64,000 bases of DNA from the NCBI RefSeq assembly GCF_042685645.1, contig NZ_JBHUNX010000001.1:1178001-1242000 (forward strand), read 5' to 3'. The notes beneath the pieces were generated by a model. The model made no database searches. It saw nothing but the letters and a program-made list of their open reading frames with translations, and was not told where the DNA came from. A program made the translations under genes and the position numbers. Positions 50,889-58,880 of this stretch are shown one piece after another (the stretch's first letter is position 1; each line of letters opens with the position of its first letter). The DNA comes from Salininema proteolyticum. GTDB lineage: Bacteria > Actinomycetota > Actinomycetes > Mycobacteriales > Micromonosporaceae.

Positions 50889-51953
50889 ATGAGCGACACC
50901 TCGACCGCATTGCCGCGATTGCTGGAAGCCGCCGACACCGGTGCGGCCCCCGACGCGAAGGACCTTCTCGCCGTTTTGAAGAGCCCCGACCCGGAGCTCA
51001 TGGACGTGGTGGCCGCCGCCTCCCGACTCCGCTACCGCCACTTCGGCAACCGGGTCAAGCTGAACTACCTCGTCAACCTCAAGAGCGGCCTGTGCCCCGA
51101 GAACTGCACCTATTGCTCGCAGCGCCTGGGCTCCGAGGCCGACGTCCTCAAGTACACGTGGCTGAGCACCGACAAGGCCGCCGAGGCCGCGAAGGCCGGC
51201 GTCGCCGGCGGCGCCAGCCGGGTCTGCATGGTCGCCTCCGGGCGCGGCCCGACCGACAAGGACGTCGAGCGCGTGGGGGAGGCCATCGAACAGGTCAAAC
51301 GCGAGAACCCGGACGTCGAGGTCTGCGCCTGCCTGGGACTGCTGAAGGAGGGCCAGGCCCGGCGGCTCGCCGAGGCCGGCGCCGACGCCTACAACCACAA
51401 CGTCAACACCTCGCAGCGCCACTACGACGACATCTGCACGACCCACACCTACGCCGACCGGCTCGAGACTGTGGAAAAGGCCAAAGGGGCGGGACTGTCG
51501 CCCTGCTCGGGCCTCATCGCGGGAATGGGGGAGGACGACGAGGACCTCGTCGACGTCGCCCTGCAGCTGAGGGAGTCCGACGTCGACTCCATCCCGGTCA
51601 ACTTCCTGCTGCCCTTCGACGGCACTCCCCTGGAGGGAACCTGGGAGCTCACCCCGCGCCAGTGCCTGCGGATCGTGGCCATGATGCGCCTGGCCCACCC
51701 CGCCACGGAGATCCGCCTGGCCGCCGGCCGCGAGGCGCACCTGCGCGGCTACCAGGCCACGGCACTGCACATCGCCAACTCGATCTTCCTCGGCGACTAC
51801 CTCACCAGCGAAGGACAGGCCGCCGCGGCCGACCGCGAGCTGATCGCCGACGCGGGACTGGTCCCCGAAGAGGGCAACACCCTGGAGGAGGGCCGGAGCA
51901 AACCCCAGCCTCGAAAGAGGGGTGCCGGAACCGAGGCGGCGCCGAACGCCTAG
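50889..51953 (+). CDS. bioB: biotin synthase
   Basis: This 354-residue radical SAM enzyme inserts sulfur into dethiobiotin. The [4Fe-4S] cluster cysteines are C69, C73 and C76 (CPENCTYC). Further family residues are seen in ASRVCMVASGRGPTD, VEVCACLGLL and EIRLAAGRE (cysteine and arginine ligands of the auxiliary cluster). NHNVNTS and NFLLPFDGTPL are typical. ATG 50889 is chosen; a start six codons upstream is possible. The last ~30 residues are a variable Lys/Arg-rich tail. No bioA, bioD or bioF lies nearby. Confidence 0.97.
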   Translation: MSDTSTALPRLLEAADTGAAPDAKDLLAVLKSPDPELMDVVAAASRLRYRHFGNRVKLNYLVNLKSGLCPENCTYCSQRLGSEADVLKYTWLSTDKAAEAAKAGVAGGASRVCMVASGRGPTDKDVERVGEAIEQVKRENPDVEVCACLGLLKEGQARRLAEAGADAYNHNVNTSQRHYDDICTTHTYADRLETVEKAKGAGLSPCSGLIAGMGEDDEDLVDVALQLRESDVDSIPVNFLLPFDGTPLEGTWELTPRQCLRIVAMMRLAHPATEIRLAAGREAHLRGYQATALHIANSIFLGDYLTSEGQAAAADRELIADAGLVPEEGNTLEEGRSKPQPRKRGAGTEAAPNA

Positions 51954-52142
51954 ACGACCCGCCGCCCATGCAGGGGGGACTCCCGGCGGAGGGAACGCCG
52001 TTCCCCATGCGCGCGAAGGCCTGCGCGGCCGAACGCGCCCCGGCCGGGCCCGCTACCGGTAGCCCGGACCCGATCCCCGCCCCTCCCATGCGCACTCGAC
52101 GTCCAAGCGCGCATGGGCGGCGTGCGCCGCACGCCCAAGAGA

Positions 52143-52154
52143 TACGCTATGGGC
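52143..52154 (+). promoter_or_regulatory. -10 box of probable leaderless transcript (epimerase gene)
   Basis: TACGCT (52143-52148) is followed by six bases and ATG 52155. No ribosome binding site is seen. Confidence 0.45.
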
Positions 52155-52961
52155 ATGAGCAGCAAACCAGTACTCGTCACAGGCGGCGCCGGGCTGATTG
52201 GGACCGCCCTGCGCCGCAAACTGAACCGGCCCCTCCGGCTCCTGGACATCGCCGCCGCCGAACCCCCGGCCCCGGGTGAGGACGTCGAGATCGTCAGCGG
52301 ATCGGCCACCGACCCCGAGGCCATGGAGGCGGCGGCCGAAGGCGTGTCGGCCATCGTCCACCTCGCCGGCATCCCCGGCGAAGCGCCGTGGAACGACATC
52401 AGCGAGGCCAACCTCCACTCCACCCAGGTGGCCCTCGAAGCGGCCCGCTCGCAGGGCATCGACCGCTTCGTCTACGCCTCCTCGAACCACGCGAGCGGAT
52501 TCCAGGAACGCGACGACCTGCCCGAGGGCGGCCTCCCCGACGACGTCGACTTCGCCCCCGACACCTACTACGGCGTCACCAAGGTGGCGAGCGAGGCCCT
52601 CTGCCGCCTCTACGCCGACCGCTTCGGCATGGACGCCCTCTGCCTGCGCATCGGAACGTGCCGGGAGACCCCGCACGACGCCCGCTCCCTGTCCACCTGG
52701 CTCTCGCTCGACGACTGCGCCAGGCTGGTGGAGGCCGCCCTGGACGCCCCCTCTCCCGGCTTCCGCCAGGTGTGGGGCGTGTCGGCCAATACGAGGCGCT
52801 GGTGGTCGACGGCCGGGGGCGACGCCATCGGCTACCGCCCCGAGGACGACGCGGAGGCCTTCGCCGAGCGGATACTGGCCGCCGAAGGGCCGATCGACCC
52901 GGCCGACCCCGCGCACCGGTACGTGGGCGGACGCTTCACCATCGCGCCGCTGGGGGAGTAA
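52155..52961 (+). CDS. NAD-dependent epimerase/dehydratase-family protein
   Basis: This 268-residue extended SDR has the NAD-binding TGGAGLIG at residues 9-16, an SSNH serine strand near 110, and the catalytic YYGVTK near 138. The overall layout resembles uronate dehydrogenases and sugar-nucleotide epimerases with a short C-terminal substrate domain. ATG 52155 is chosen (an ATG two codons earlier is in frame). No sugar-pathway neighbour helps to define the substrate. Confidence 0.87.
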   Translation: MSSKPVLVTGGAGLIGTALRRKLNRPLRLLDIAAAEPPAPGEDVEIVSGSATDPEAMEAAAEGVSAIVHLAGIPGEAPWNDISEANLHSTQVALEAARSQGIDRFVYASSNHASGFQERDDLPEGGLPDDVDFAPDTYYGVTKVASEALCRLYADRFGMDALCLRIGTCRETPHDARSLSTWLSLDDCARLVEAALDAPSPGFRQVWGVSANTRRWWSTAGGDAIGYRPEDDAEAFAERILAAEGPIDPADPAHRYVGGRFTIAPLGE

Positions 52962-53003
52962 CCCCCCCCGGACACGGGAACCGCCCGCCGGCCGCGGCCG
53001 TCC

Positions 53004-53804
53004 TCAGTCCCGGGCGGCGCCGGTCGTGGTCAGGATGGCCTTCGCGACCGCTTCCGGATCGTCGCCCATCGGCACGTGCCCGCACCCGGACAAGGTCACG
53101 TGCCGTGCCTCGGGCAGGCGCTCGCGGGCTCGCTCGGCCTGGGCGATCGGTAGGATCCTGTCGTGCTCGGCCCAGGCGACCGTCACCGGCACGCTGGGCC
53201 TGCCCAGGAACACGTAGGACGGCCCGGTCCTCTTGACCGGCCGGAACCCCCGTCCCCGGCGGAGGGACAGGGCGTCGCCGACCAGGCGGCGGTGGTCCAG
53301 GGCCTCGGGCCGCGTGTGGATCTGCCCGAAACTGGAGTTCCGCACCGTCGGAACCCGCAGGGCCAGGGACAGCAGGGGGTTCGGGAAGTAGGTGGAGGCG
53401 CGCATGGCCGTCAGCCTCCGGAGCCCGGCCCGGGCCTCCTCCGGGGTGAAGAAGCCCGCCGGGGACAGGGCGGTGGCGCTGGCGGCGACGTCGGCGGCGG
53501 CCAGTTCGAGGGCGATGCCGCCGCCAAGGCTGTTGCCGGCCGCGTGGGGCCGCTCGATCCCGTTCTCCTCCAGGTACCGGCGTACGGCGGCGACGGCCTT
53601 GTCCATGGTGGCGGGCATGCCCTCGGGCGGCACGGGCGAGCGCCCGAACCCGGGGAGATCGACGGCGATGACCTCGTGGTGGGCGGCGAGCAGGTCGATG
53701 ACGGGCTCCCAGGCCTGCCAGCGGTGTCCGATCCCGTGGAGCAGCAGGAGCGGCTCGCCGCGGCCGGTGCGGTGGTGGTTGAGGACGAGTCGGCGTTCGG
53801 GCAT
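53004..53804 (-). CDS. alpha/beta hydrolase paired with Baeyer-Villiger monooxygenase
   Basis: This 266-residue alpha/beta hydrolase has the oxyanion HGIG motif near residue 23, the nucleophile elbow GNSLGG (about 93-98), Asp in VAWAEHDRILP near 212, and His in SGCGHVPMGDDP near 240. It starts 11 bases after the monooxygenase gene. A monooxygenase-esterase pair can convert a ketone to an ester and then cleave it, so the two probably act in sequence; substrate unknown. Confidence 0.9.
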   Translation of the reverse strand: MPERRLVLNHHRTGRGEPLLLLHGIGHRWQAWEPVIDLLAAHHEVIAVDLPGFGRSPVPPEGMPATMDKAVAAVRRYLEENGIERPHAAGNSLGGGIALELAAADVAASATALSPAGFFTPEEARAGLRRLTAMRASTYFPNPLLSLALRVPTVRNSSFGQIHTRPEALDHRRLVGDALSLRRGRGFRPVKRTGPSYVFLGRPSVPVTVAWAEHDRILPIAQAERARERLPEARHVTLSGCGHVPMGDDPEAVAKAILTTTGAARD

Positions 53805-53815
53805 GGCGCGGCTCC

Positions 53816-55282
53816 CTATCGGACGGTGTAGTGGTCGAGGCGGAGGCGGGACTGGGCGGCCCAGAACTGCGGCACGAAGCCGGGCCAGACGGTGGAGGGG
53901 TTCTTGGCGGAGTCGAGGTACCAGCTGTCGCAGCCGCCCGCGACCCAGACGGTGCCCTTCATGCGCCGTCCCACTGAGGCGCGGTAGTCGTCGAGCGCCG
54001 CCTCGGTGGGCTCTATGGAGCGGCTCCCGGTCCTGCGCATGTGCTTGAGCACCTTCATGACCTGTTTGAGCTGGGCCTCGATCATCAGGACGACGCTGTT
54101 GTGGCCGAGCGCGGAGTTGGGCCCCAAGAGCATGAACAGGTTGGGGAAGCCGGGGACGGTGGTGGACTTGTAGGCGCTCATCGTCGGCGTCCACCGCTCG
54201 GCGAGGGTGCGGCCTCCGCGTCCGGTGATGAGGTGGGCGACGGGCGGGTCGGTGACGTGGAAGCCGGTTCCCCAGATGACGGCGTCGGCCTCGTGGCGGA
54301 CTCCGTCGGCTGTGGTGAGGGAGTCCGCGTCCATGTGCCGCAGGGGCGAGGTGACCAGTTCGGTGTCGTCGTGGTTGAACGCCCGCCAGTAGTCGTTGGA
54401 CAGCAGGACCCGCTTGCATCCCATCGTGTAGTCCGGCGTGAGCCGGCGCCGCGTCTCGGGATCGCGGACCTGGCGGCGGAGGTGGAGGTGGGAGAGCCGC
54501 TGGGCGCGGCGCATGACCGAGGGGTTGAGGAACCCGACGGCCCAGGACTCGCGTCCCCAGTAGAGTGCGGTGCGGCGCAGACGGTTGGCCCCGGGGACGG
54601 CGCGGAGGAGGGCCTTCTCCCAGCCGCGCATGGGGCGCGAGCCGCGGGGCATGATCCACGGCGCGGTGCGCTGGAAGACGGTCACGCGGGCGGCCCTGCG
54701 GCGGATCTCGGGCACGAACTGGATGGCGGAGGCGCCGGTGCCGACGACGGCGACGCGCTTTCCGGCGAGGTCGTAGTCGTGGTCCCAGCGGGAGGAGTGG
54801 AAGGTCTTCCCGCGGTAGTCGGCGATACCGTCGATCTTGGGGACGGAGGGCTCGGCGAACGGGCCGGAGGCGGAGACGAGGAACCGGGCGCGGAGAGGGC
54901 CCCGGCTCGTCTCCAGTTCCCAGAGTGACGCCTCGTCGTTCCAGCGGGCGTCCTCGACTTCGCAGCGGAAGCGGATGTGGGGCGTGATTCCGAGGGCGCG
55001 GGCGGAGTCCTTGAGGTACTGGAGGATCTCCGGCTGGCTCGCGAAGGTGTCCGACCAGTCCGGGTTGAGGTGGCTGGACAGAGAGTAGAGGTGGCTCGGC
55101 ACGTCGCAGGCGCAGCCGGGATAGGTGTTCTCCCACCAGGTCCCGCCCACTTCGCCGTGCTTCTCCAGGATGGCGAAGTCGTGGAAGCCGTTGCGTTTGA
55201 GCTGCGCCCCGGCGGCTATGCCTCCGAATCCGGCCCCAATGACGGCGACGTCGACGGTCCGCGTCCCTTTTCCGGCTCCCAT
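53816..55282 (-). CDS. Baeyer-Villiger-type flavin monooxygenase
   Basis: This is a 488-residue FAD/NADPH enzyme. The FAD loop GAGFGG is near residue 16, the Baeyer-Villiger fingerprint (GxxxHxxxW: GKTFHSSRWDHD, with Tyr for the first Phe) near 163-175, and the NADPH loop GTGASA near 184. Such enzymes insert oxygen next to a carbonyl. ATG 55282 is chosen because CAGGAGT precedes it. It forms an operon with the downstream hydrolase and diverges from a two-component system; an inverted repeat lies in the promoter. Confidence 0.9.
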   Translation of the reverse strand: MGAGKGTRTVDVAVIGAGFGGIAAGAQLKRNGFHDFAILEKHGEVGGTWWENTYPGCACDVPSHLYSLSSHLNPDWSDTFASQPEILQYLKDSARALGITPHIRFRCEVEDARWNDEASLWELETSRGPLRARFLVSASGPFAEPSVPKIDGIADYRGKTFHSSRWDHDYDLAGKRVAVVGTGASAIQFVPEIRRRAARVTVFQRTAPWIMPRGSRPMRGWEKALLRAVPGANRLRRTALYWGRESWAVGFLNPSVMRRAQRLSHLHLRRQVRDPETRRRLTPDYTMGCKRVLLSNDYWRAFNHDDTELVTSPLRHMDADSLTTADGVRHEADAVIWGTGFHVTDPPVAHLITGRGGRTLAERWTPTMSAYKSTTVPGFPNLFMLLGPNSALGHNSVVLMIEAQLKQVMKVLKHMRRTGSRSIEPTEAALDDYRASVGRRMKGTVWVAGGCDSWYLDSAKNPSTVWPGFVPQFWAAQSRLRLDHYTVR

Positions 55283-55312
55283 GAACACTCCTGACTCTCG
55301 AGTAAGATGACT

Positions 55313-55340
55313 CATTGGTAACATGAGTTAAATACCAATG
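55313..55340. promoter_or_regulatory. operator-like inverted repeat upstream of the BVMO operon
   Basis: CATTGGTA (55313-55320) and TACCAATG (55333-55340) form a perfect 8-bp inverted repeat with a 12-base spacer. Inside it ACTCAT/ATGAGT forms a second symmetric pair. No TetR gene is adjacent, so the cognate regulator may be elsewhere. Confidence 0.55.
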
Positions 55341-55391
55341 TCAATATCTGCATCGCGAGCGGTACTGGTCCCCCTCTGCCACAATAGAGCG

Positions 55392-56591
55392 GTGCGCGCA
55401 CTCGAATTCCTGGCCCCCGCCGCCGTCGGGAGGGGATGGCTGTGGCTGACCCTGGGCGGAGCGCTGCTCATGCCCTATATGATCCTCGGAGGCCTGCTCT
55501 ACGGGTGGAACGACGCGACGGCGCAGGCCGCGGGAGGGATCTTCCACCCCGGCGTCTTCCTCGCCACGCTGCCCTTCATCGTCCTCACCGCGCCCTTCCT
55601 GCCCGTCGGACCCGTCGAGCGCAGCGCCGCCCGGACGCTCCTGCGCCTGGACCTCCCCGACCCGCCCCGCGCCGAATCCTGGAACACCCGCTGGAGGGCC
55701 GGCCTCGGCTTCGCCTTCCACGTGGCGGTGGGCGGCATCGTCGCCGGCATGTCCCTGGCGACGGTCCCCTTCTCCCTCTACCTGGCGCTCCATGGAGCGG
55801 GCTTCGTCGAAGACCTCGGCCTCGTCGAGCCCGCCTGGCTGACGCGGTACGGACTCCTCACCGGACCGGCCATGCTCGTGACACTGTGGATCGTCACCGC
55901 GGCCGTCGCGGCCGCGGCGAAACCCGTGGAGCGGAGGCTCCTCGGCCCCGGCGACCGCGACCGGCGCCTGCTCGCCGAAGAGGAGAACGCACGCCTCGCC
56001 GCCAGGAACAGGATCGCCACCGAGCTGCACGACTCGGTGGGCCACGCCCTCTCCGCCGTCGCGGTCCAGGCGGAGGCCGCCTCGCTGCTGGTCGAGGAGG
56101 ACCCCGAGTTCACCCGCCGGGCGCTCGCGGCCATGAGGGACAAGGCCACCGGCGCCCTCAAGGAGCTCGACGCCGCCATCGGGGTGCTGCGCAACGGCGA
56201 ACGGGACGCGCCGGCCGCCGACGTCGGCCTCTCCGGGCTGGACGACCTGATCGCCTCCTCGGGCGTGGCCGTGGACCTGGAGGCGTCGGGCGACCTCGAC
56301 GCCGTGCCCAGGGCCGTCTCGCGCGAGGCCTACCGCATCCTCCAGGAGAGCCTCACCAACGTGCTGCGACACGCCGACCGGGCCGAGGCGGCCGTCCGGA
56401 TCGACGCGGAGGCCGACCGGCTCGGCCTGGCTGTGGAGAGCCCCTGTTCGAACCGGACCGCGCCGCGCGCCGGAGGGGCGGGGATCATCGGCATCGGCGA
56501 GAGGGCCGCGCTCCTGGGCGGGTCGGCCGACGCCGGACGCGATGGGGGACAATGGGTCGTCACCGCCGAACTTCCCTGGGAGAGACCGTGA
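55392..56591 (+). CDS. sensor histidine kinase (NarL-partner type)
   Basis: This is a 399-residue membrane kinase. Four transmembrane helices lie in the first ~165 residues with no large extracellular domain, so it probably senses within or at the membrane. The phospho-acceptor is in ELHDSVGHALSAV (His at about 213, HisKA_3 type), and the ATPase domain has LQESLTNVLRHA (N-box) near 322 and GIIGIGERA (G-box) near 368. GTG 55392 is chosen because CACAAT lies six bases upstream and the helices begin directly after it. The kinase and response regulator overlap by four bases. Confidence 0.9.
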   Translation: MRALEFLAPAAVGRGWLWLTLGGALLMPYMILGGLLYGWNDATAQAAGGIFHPGVFLATLPFIVLTAPFLPVGPVERSAARTLLRLDLPDPPRAESWNTRWRAGLGFAFHVAVGGIVAGMSLATVPFSLYLALHGAGFVEDLGLVEPAWLTRYGLLTGPAMLVTLWIVTAAVAAAAKPVERRLLGPGDRDRRLLAEEENARLAARNRIATELHDSVGHALSAVAVQAEAASLLVEEDPEFTRRALAAMRDKATGALKELDAAIGVLRNGERDAPAADVGLSGLDDLIASSGVAVDLEASGDLDAVPRAVSREAYRILQESLTNVLRHADRAEAAVRIDAEADRLGLAVESPCSNRTAPRAGGAGIIGIGERAALLGGSADAGRDGGQWVVTAELPWERP

Positions 56592-57232
56592 ACGACTCCG
56601 CGATCCGCGTCGCGCTCATCGACGACGAGGAGCTCATCCGCACCGGCTTCGCCGCCATCCTGGGGCGCGAGGACGACATAGCCGTCACCGCGCAGGGGCG
56701 CGACGGCGTGGACGCGGTGTCCATCGCCCGCTCGGGCAAGGCCGACGTGCTCCTGATGGACGTGCGCATGCCCAAGGTCGACGGACTGCGGGCCACCGAG
56801 TCCATCGTGTCCGAACTGTCCTCGCCGCCCAAGATCATCGTCGTGACCACTTTCGACAACGACGACTACGTGTGGGAGGCGTTGAGGGCAGGCGCCGACG
56901 GCTTCCTTCTGAAGCGGACCCCCGTCGCCGACCTGGTGGCAGCCGTCAGGCTCGTGGTGCGCACCGACACCCTGCTCTTCCCCGACTCGGTGCGCCGCCT
57001 GGCATCGCACGTGCGCAGCAGGAGGCCGACGCGCGTGGGCCGATTGACGGACAGGGAGAGGGAGGTCCTCTGCCTGGCCGCCCGGGGGCTGTCCAATGGG
57101 GAGATCGCGGAGAGCCTGCACCTGGGGCGCGAGACGGTCAAGACGCACATGGGCAACGTCTACGCCAAGCTGGAGGTCCGCGACAGGACGCAGGCGGTCA
57201 TCGCGGCCTATGAGAGCGGGCTGGCGGGGTGA
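56588..57232 (+). CDS. NarL/FixJ-family response regulator
   Basis: This 214-residue partner of the upstream kinase has a receiver domain with the acidic pair IDDEE near 11 and the phosphorylated Asp in LLMDVRMP near 57, plus Thr and Lys switch residues (VVTTFDN, FLLKRT). A LuxR-type HTH follows (LTDREREVLCLAARGLSNGEIAESLHLGRETVKTHMGN, about 151-188). GTG 56588 overlaps the kinase stop (GTGA). The target is unknown; the divergent monooxygenase operon is one candidate. Confidence 0.93.
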   Translation: MNDSAIRVALIDDEELIRTGFAAILGREDDIAVTAQGRDGVDAVSIARSGKADVLLMDVRMPKVDGLRATESIVSELSSPPKIIVVTTFDNDDYVWEALRAGADGFLLKRTPVADLVAAVRLVVRTDTLLFPDSVRRLASHVRSRRPTRVGRLTDREREVLCLAARGLSNGEIAESLHLGRETVKTHMGNVYAKLEVRDRTQAVIAAYESGLAG

Positions 57233-57276
57233 GAGGCCGGCCCGTGTCGGTGGGCCGGCCTCCGCCGGTCCGTGGA

Positions 57277-58098
57277 TCAGGTGTCGGCTCCGCCGGTCAG
57301 CGCGAGGTAGTCCCGCAGCGAGATGGACATGCCGAGGACGATGTCGAACATGGTCGTGAACGAGTCGACGCGGTCGGCCTCCTCGATGTACTCGGACTTG
57401 TCCGGCATCTCCGAGTAGACGAAGGCGGGCTTGGCCGGCGGTCCGGCCACCCCCGACGAGAAGATCTCGTAGCCGGGGTACATGTAGGGGTGGGGAATGC
57501 GGACGACCCTGATGTCCCAGCCGCCGGACACGGCCCTCTTCATGCGCTCTACCTGGTGCTCGCGGCAGGAGAGCTGGTCGAGGGCGAGCATCGCCGCCTC
57601 GCCGACGATGAGCACGACCCGGGCCTTCTCCCCCCGGCCCTTGAGCTCCTTGCGGCGCTGCTGCTTGAGGATCCAGCCCTCCTGGTGCCTCCGGTCGTCG
57701 AAGCGCCGGTCGCGCAGTTCGGGAGCGAAATGGTACCCCTCTACCTGGAGCACGTTCGGTATGAACTGCGGTTCGAACTTGTAGAACGCGTCGTAGTGCT
57801 TCTCGGCCCGCAGGAGCGGCCTCGGCTCGTACACCTGCGGGAAGATGTTCTTGCTGTCCCTCTGGCCGTAGAGGAACCGGAGGTACTCCACCGTTCCCCC
57901 GTCGGTTCCGTACAGATCGCAGATCCCCTTGACGGCGTAGGGATAGGGCTGGTTCTCACCCACCTCCCACTTGCGTATCGTCTCGGAGGAACCCACTCCC
58001 ACGACGCGCGCGGCCTCCGTTCTGCTGAGACCCGCTTCCTCTCTAATGGAGGCGAGTTCGGTGGCTATGAGCCACCGCGTCAATTTAGAGTCGGCCAA
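57277..58098 (-). CDS. XRE-family HTH protein with DUF5753-like domain
   Basis: This ~273-residue protein has an N-terminal XRE helix-turn-helix (ELASIREEAGLSRTEAARVVGVGSSETIRKWE, about 14-45) and a large C-terminal domain of the DUF5753 kind (FEPQFIPNVLQVEGY, RRHQEGWILKQQRR, GEAAML). Many such proteins in actinomycetes sit next to a small partner gene. TTG 58098 is chosen because AGGGGG lies eight bases upstream; GTG 58107 would be directly on the Shine-Dalgarno sequence. A small acidic gene diverges from it. Confidence 0.88.
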   Translation of the reverse strand: MADSKLTRWLIATELASIREEAGLSRTEAARVVGVGSSETIRKWEVGENQPYPYAVKGICDLYGTDGGTVEYLRFLYGQRDSKNIFPQVYEPRPLLRAEKHYDAFYKFEPQFIPNVLQVEGYHFAPELRDRRFDDRRHQEGWILKQQRRKELKGRGEKARVVLIVGEAAMLALDQLSCREHQVERMKRAVSGGWDIRVVRIPHPYMYPGYEIFSSGVAGPPAKPAFVYSEMPDKSEYIEEADRVDSFTTMFDIVLGMSISLRDYLALTGGADT

Positions 58099-58355
58099 AT
58101 CTTCCACCCCCTATCGAATCGGCTTGATTACATAGGTCCGCTTTTACTGTACCGATGAGGGCGGGCCAATCCCGTCGTCGACGCGACACTCTTGCCTTCC
58201 TTTTCAGAACACCCTAGTTTGGAGTCAGGACCGACACAAGAGGTGGGGACAGTGCGGTCGTGCCTTATCCCCGGCCCGTGCCGACATCACGGGCCGAGGG
58301 CGTGCGCCGAGGACGGTCGGGGCGCGCGGCACGCCGGAAGGAGAGTGGAGGAGAC

Positions 58356-58688
58356 ATGGTCACCGAGAGACACGCCGCCATGCTCTCCCATGGAGCGGGG
58401 CGCCCGGCGTCGATGGAGGCGACCATCGGGCGGTTCGACCAGGGGGGCAGGCGTTTCACCATGACGTTCACGTTCGACGACCCGGGGCGGCTCAAGCTCT
58501 ACGAGGAGCGGGCCGACGAGGTCGACCGCCTTGTCCTCACCGTCACCGACCCCTACGACGAGAACCCCGTCGAGTCCTGGCGGGTGTACGTGGGTCAGGT
58601 GCCCAGCGACCGGGACGAACTCAGGCGGCTGGCCTTCGAGTGCTTCCGCGGCGACTCGCGGTGCTGCATAGACGTGGTCGGGACGTAG
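58356..58688 (+). CDS. small acidic protein, partner of XRE/DUF5753 regulator
   Basis: This 110-residue protein starts at ATG 58356 with GGAGGAGAC directly upstream. The core ATIGRFDQGGRRFTMTFTFDD is followed by VDRLVLTVTDPYDENPVESWRVYVGQ and a terminal FRGDSRCCIDVVG with two adjacent cysteines. It is rich in Asp/Glu/Arg and beta-strand-like. I do not recognise a family. Its divergent position opposite an XRE/DUF5753 gene is similar to known regulator/small-partner pairs in actinomycetes, so it may modulate that regulator. Confidence 0.65.
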   Translation: MVTERHAAMLSHGAGRPASMEATIGRFDQGGRRFTMTFTFDDPGRLKLYEERADEVDRLVLTVTDPYDENPVESWRVYVGQVPSDRDELRRLAFECFRGDSRCCIDVVGT

Positions 58689-58704
58689 GCGGGGGAGAGT
58701 CCAC

Positions 58705-58727
58705 CCGAGGCGGCGGAGCCGCCTCGG
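58705..58727 (+). terminator. terminator hairpin after small acidic gene
   Basis: Perfect 10-bp arms (58705-58714 and 58718-58727) with a GGA loop lie 17 bases after the stop. Confidence 0.7.
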
Positions 58728-58740
58728 ACGTCGGCGGCTG

Positions 58741-58856
58741 GCCTCCTGGAGCGGGTCCCGGCCTTCCGGAATGGCGCCCGGCCGCCTGGAGCGGGTCCCA
58801 GCCGGAACGGCGCCCGGCCTCCCGGAACGGCGCCCGGCCTTCCGGAACGGGGCGCG
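58741..58856. repeat. six-unit tandem repeat, 20-bp period
   Basis: Units start at 58741, 58761, 58781, 58801 (a 16-base unit), 58817 and 58837. The consensus is GCCTTCCGGAACGGCGCCCG, with two units of a GGAGCGGGTCCCG variant. The array ends 24 bases before the stop codon of the ABC exporter gene. Confidence 0.85.
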
Positions 58857-58880
58857 GTCCCCGCCCGGGCACGACGGTGG

